NCBI GenBank assembly: GCA_050299555.1
Contig: JBNKWA010000069.1
Location: 1-49,594 of the forward strand
Reading direction: 5' to 3'
From: JBNKWA01 sp050299555
GTDB lineage: Bacteria > Pseudomonadota > Alphaproteobacteria > Rhodobacterales > Rhodobacteraceae
DNA length: 49,594 nt
The notes under the pieces: generated by a model
What the model saw: only the letters and a program-made list of their open reading frames with translations
What the model was told of the DNA's origin: nothing
Databases searched by the model: none
Shown here: in pieces, positions 47,750-49,594 of the stretch
Layout of the letters: every line of letters begins with the position of its first letter
How positions within the stretch are numbered: position 1 is the stretch's first letter
Translations under genes and position numbers: made by a program

Positions 47750-47828
47750 GCGTCCCCACGGGGACGGTATGTCAAGTATCTGAAATAAAACGATAAAAGT
47801 GTTAACGCCGGTGGGGACACGTGGGGAC
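47750..47828 (-). repeat. GTCCCC composite repeat copy C1 (53-bp spacing, doubled half-site)
   Basis: Read on the minus strand: half-sites GTCCCCAC at 47828-47821 and 47818-47811 (10 bp apart), TTGAC at 47775-47771 and palindrome GTCCCCGTGGGGAC at 47765-47752. Spacing is 53 bp, with 10 bp from TTGAC to palindrome. Near-identical to copy A1 (62 of 69). Confidence 0.85.
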
Positions 47829-48203
47829 ACCCGCTTCGGGGCCGCTTCCCGGGGGGGGGCGCTGGGCGGTGGAACACGAGCCGAACGCGCCCACGGACAG
47901 CGCCCCGAGGTACGCCCCCGGCGGCACGCGCCCCGGGGGCCGCTCCCCGCCCGCCCTCCCTCGCGCCCCCCGGACGCGATGCTGCCGGGGGCGTGTGCTT
48001 GAGCGCGTGTCTCTGGGCGCGCAGCGTGCCTCGGTTCGGGCGCCAATGGCCGGGCAGAGGGCCCCGGCCGCCGCATTAGGCCGCAATTATCCTACAGCTT
48101 TCGGCACTCCACCGGGACCCGCGCCAATCGCAAAGGTCGACTTTTTCGCACGATCGTCTAAGCTCTGGTCCTTCGGGGGCGTAGCGAGAGACGGAGTAGT
48201 TGT
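47829..48203. other. GC-rich intergenic region before the RTX gene
   Basis: About 375 bp with G/C homopolymer runs (GGGGGGGGG at 47851-47859) and no credible gene. The last 130 bp are less GC-rich (CAATTATCCTACAGC; GTCGACTTTTTCGCACG) and probably contain the promoter of the RTX gene. Confidence 0.5.
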
Positions 48204-49594
48204 ATGCCCAAACCCAACGGAAATGGCGGTGGCAAGACCGTTGCCCCGCCACCCGGCGCAATCCTCGGCACCGACGGCGACGACATCATCCTGCCCGGCG
48301 GCAGTGCGCCGGCATCGACCGCCGGCGACGATGTGATCTGGGGTCAGGGCGGCTCGGATTACATTGACGCGGGCGACGGCGCCGACAGCGTCGAGGGCGG
48401 CGACGGCAACGACACCATCTTCGGCGGTCAGGGCGACGACACCCTGAACGGCGGCGCGGGCGACGACATCTTCGTCGGCGGCGAGGGCAGCGATGTCATC
48501 GATGGCGGTGCCGGAACGCTCGACACGGTGATCTATGCCGATGCGGCGGACGCCTATGAGGTGACGCCGATCACCGAGATCCAGGGCAAGGGCGCCAAGG
48601 CGAAGGAGGTGATCGTCGGCTTCACGGTGGTGCATCTGGCCAGCGGCGACACCGACACCCTGTCGAATGTCGAACTGGTGCTGTTCGCCGAGCCGCCCGC
48701 GCCCGGCACGATCATCACCCAGGGCGACTTCTCTACCGTGCAGTTCGACCAGACGGTGACGCTGGACGTGCTCGCCAACGACTATATCGACGGCGGGGAC
48801 TATGGCGTCGGCCTGTCGATCACCGCCATCACCGATGTGCAGATCGACATCGACCTGGACGGGGTGAACGACATCGACCTGATACCCGATGGTGCCGACC
48901 TGGCCTATTTCACTGCCGGCGGGTTGCTGAACGACGGGTCGATCCTGACGCTGAACGGGGACGGCACCCTGACCTGGGACCCGAACGGTGTCTATGACAC
49001 GCCGCCGACGGGGAACCCCTATACCGTCACCTTCTGGTACGAGGCCGGCGACGGCATGGGCGGTACCGCATATGGCGACGTGTCGTTCCAGGTCACCTAC
49101 CCGGCACCGGCCGGCGACATCGCCTTCGAGGACATGACCCCGGTCTATGATCCGATCACCACCGAGATCCTGGGGCTTTACGTCTATGCCGACGGGCCGG
49201 GCGGCGCCTATCAGATCGCGCAGCTTTCGTCGGCCACCGGCTGGTACGAGGCACGTGACGCGGGGGCGGCGGATTTCGACTATGACGGCGACGGCGACGA
49301 CGAGTTCCGCGTCTGGACCGACGGCGACGGCACCACGCACGAGATGAACCTGCACCATGGCGACACGGACACGTTCGACCTGGTCAGCCTGCGCATCACC
49401 GGGCTCGATGCCGGCGAGGAGGCGGTGCTGGCGCTGTCGACGCTGGAAGGTGTCACCTATCAGGAGATCACCATCGGTGCCGGAGACCTGGACGCCCAGG
49501 ATGTCTATGTCTTCGCCGGTGCCACCGGGGTTGGCCAGCTCAGCGTCGTGGCGGGGGTCGGGGATTCGTTCTTTGTCGACGACATCATGCTGAG
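48204..49594 (+). CDS. RTX-type calcium-binding secreted protein (3' end beyond window)
   Basis: An open frame of 463 codons from ATG 48204 running off the window. After a short polar N-terminus (MPKPNGNGGGKTVAPP) come hemolysin-type nonapeptide repeats at about residues 22-100: GTDGDDIILPGG, GDDVIWGQGGSDYIDAGDGA, EGGDGNDTIFGGQGDDTLNG, GAGDDIFVGGEGSDVIDGG. A cadherin/VCBS-like part follows (FDQTVTLDVLANDYIDGGDY; TLNGDGTLTWDPNGVYDT), then Asp-rich segments (DFDYDGDGDDEFRVWTDGDG). There is no Sec signal; RTX proteins leave by type I secretion using a C-terminal signal that is outside the window. Placement of repeats at the N-terminus is unusual for classical toxins and fits an adhesin or surface protein. 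Confidence 0.85.
   Translation, partial: MPKPNGNGGGKTVAPPPGAILGTDGDDIILPGGSAPASTAGDDVIWGQGGSDYIDAGDGADSVEGGDGNDTIFGGQGDDTLNGGAGDDIFVGGEGSDVIDGGAGTLDTVIYADAADAYEVTPITEIQGKGAKAKEVIVGFTVVHLASGDTDTLSNVELVLFAEPPAPGTIITQGDFSTVQFDQTVTLDVLANDYIDGGDYGVGLSITAITDVQIDIDLDGVNDIDLIPDGADLAYFTAGGLLNDGSILTLNGDGTLTWDPNGVYDTPPTGNPYTVTFWYEAGDGMGGTAYGDVSFQVTYPAPAGDIAFEDMTPVYDPITTEILGLYVYADGPGGAYQIAQLSSATGWYEARDAGAADFDYDGDGDDEFRVWTDGDGTTHEMNLHHGDTDTFDLVSLRITGLDAGEEAVLALSTLEGVTYQEITIGAGDLDAQDVYVFAGATGVGQLSVVAGVGDSFFVDDIML

Overview
The window is a GC-rich alphaproteobacterial chromosome segment, most likely from the family Rhodobacteraceae/Paracoccaceae (order Rhodobacterales). The evidence is the single-locus flagellar cluster with flaF/flbT, motE and an SltF-like transglycosylase; ALA-synthase-type HemA; alphaproteobacterial LexA boxes (GTTC-N7-GTTC); and CtrA-like boxes (TTAA-N7-TTAA) at flagellar promoters. 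The species cannot be named from the sequence alone. No rRNA, tRNA, insertion sequence, prophage or CRISPR array was seen.

Layout. 1-1.5 kb: two paralogous small SMR-like membrane proteins flanking a peptidase-inhibitor I78-type lipoprotein. 1.5-6.5 kb: a damage-inducible mutagenesis module, dnaE2 (imuC) and imuB, each with its own LexA box; no imuA is visible. 6.8-34.5 kb: a large flagellar cluster in several divergent operons. These are fliF-fliH-fliN-fliP-fliG (minus); fliL-DUF6468-like-motE-motA-819 aa exported protein (plus); fliK-flgD (minus); a FlgJ-type rod protein and a FlgN-like chaperone (plus); fliC-flaF-flbT-DUF1217 (plus); fliI (minus); flgB-flgC-fliE-fliQ-flgF-flgG-flgA-flgH-second fliL (plus); and sltF-flhA-fliR-flhB-fliJ-like (minus). 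The set covers most of the export gate, ATPase, MS ring, part of the switch, rod, P/L-ring factors, hook capping and length control, filament and its post-transcriptional regulators. Not seen here: motB, fliM, flgE, flgK, flgL, flgI, fliD, fliO.

34.6-40.2 kb: tetrapyrrole genes hemE (minus), hemC and hemA (plus), interrupted by a secreted Asp-box (BNR) protein and a small DUF6150-like gene; an FNR/FnrL-like box lies upstream of hemA. 40.7-47.7 kb: an L,D-transpeptidase lipoprotein, a tiny lipoprotein, a MATE exporter, a UDP-sugar dehydrogenase, and the run GH13 alpha-glucosidase, 6-phosphogluconolactonase, RluA-type pseudouridine synthase. 48.2 kb to the end: a truncated RTX-type calcium-binding secreted protein.

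The most unusual signal is a composite intergenic repeat present six times (around 1.25-1.5 kb, 40.34-40.64 kb and 47.75-47.83 kb). Each copy has a GTCCCCAC half-site, a spacer, a TTGAC box, then exactly 10 nt after the start of that box (9 in one degenerate copy) a 14-bp palindrome GTCCCC-NN-GGGGAC. Half-site to palindrome spacing falls into two classes, 41-42 and 53 bp, one helical turn apart. In every cluster the palindromic end faces the 3' end of a neighbouring gene. I could not match this element to a described family. A second notable point is the 819-aa exported protein translationally coupled to motA, which could be the client of MotE, taking the place of rhizobial MotC.
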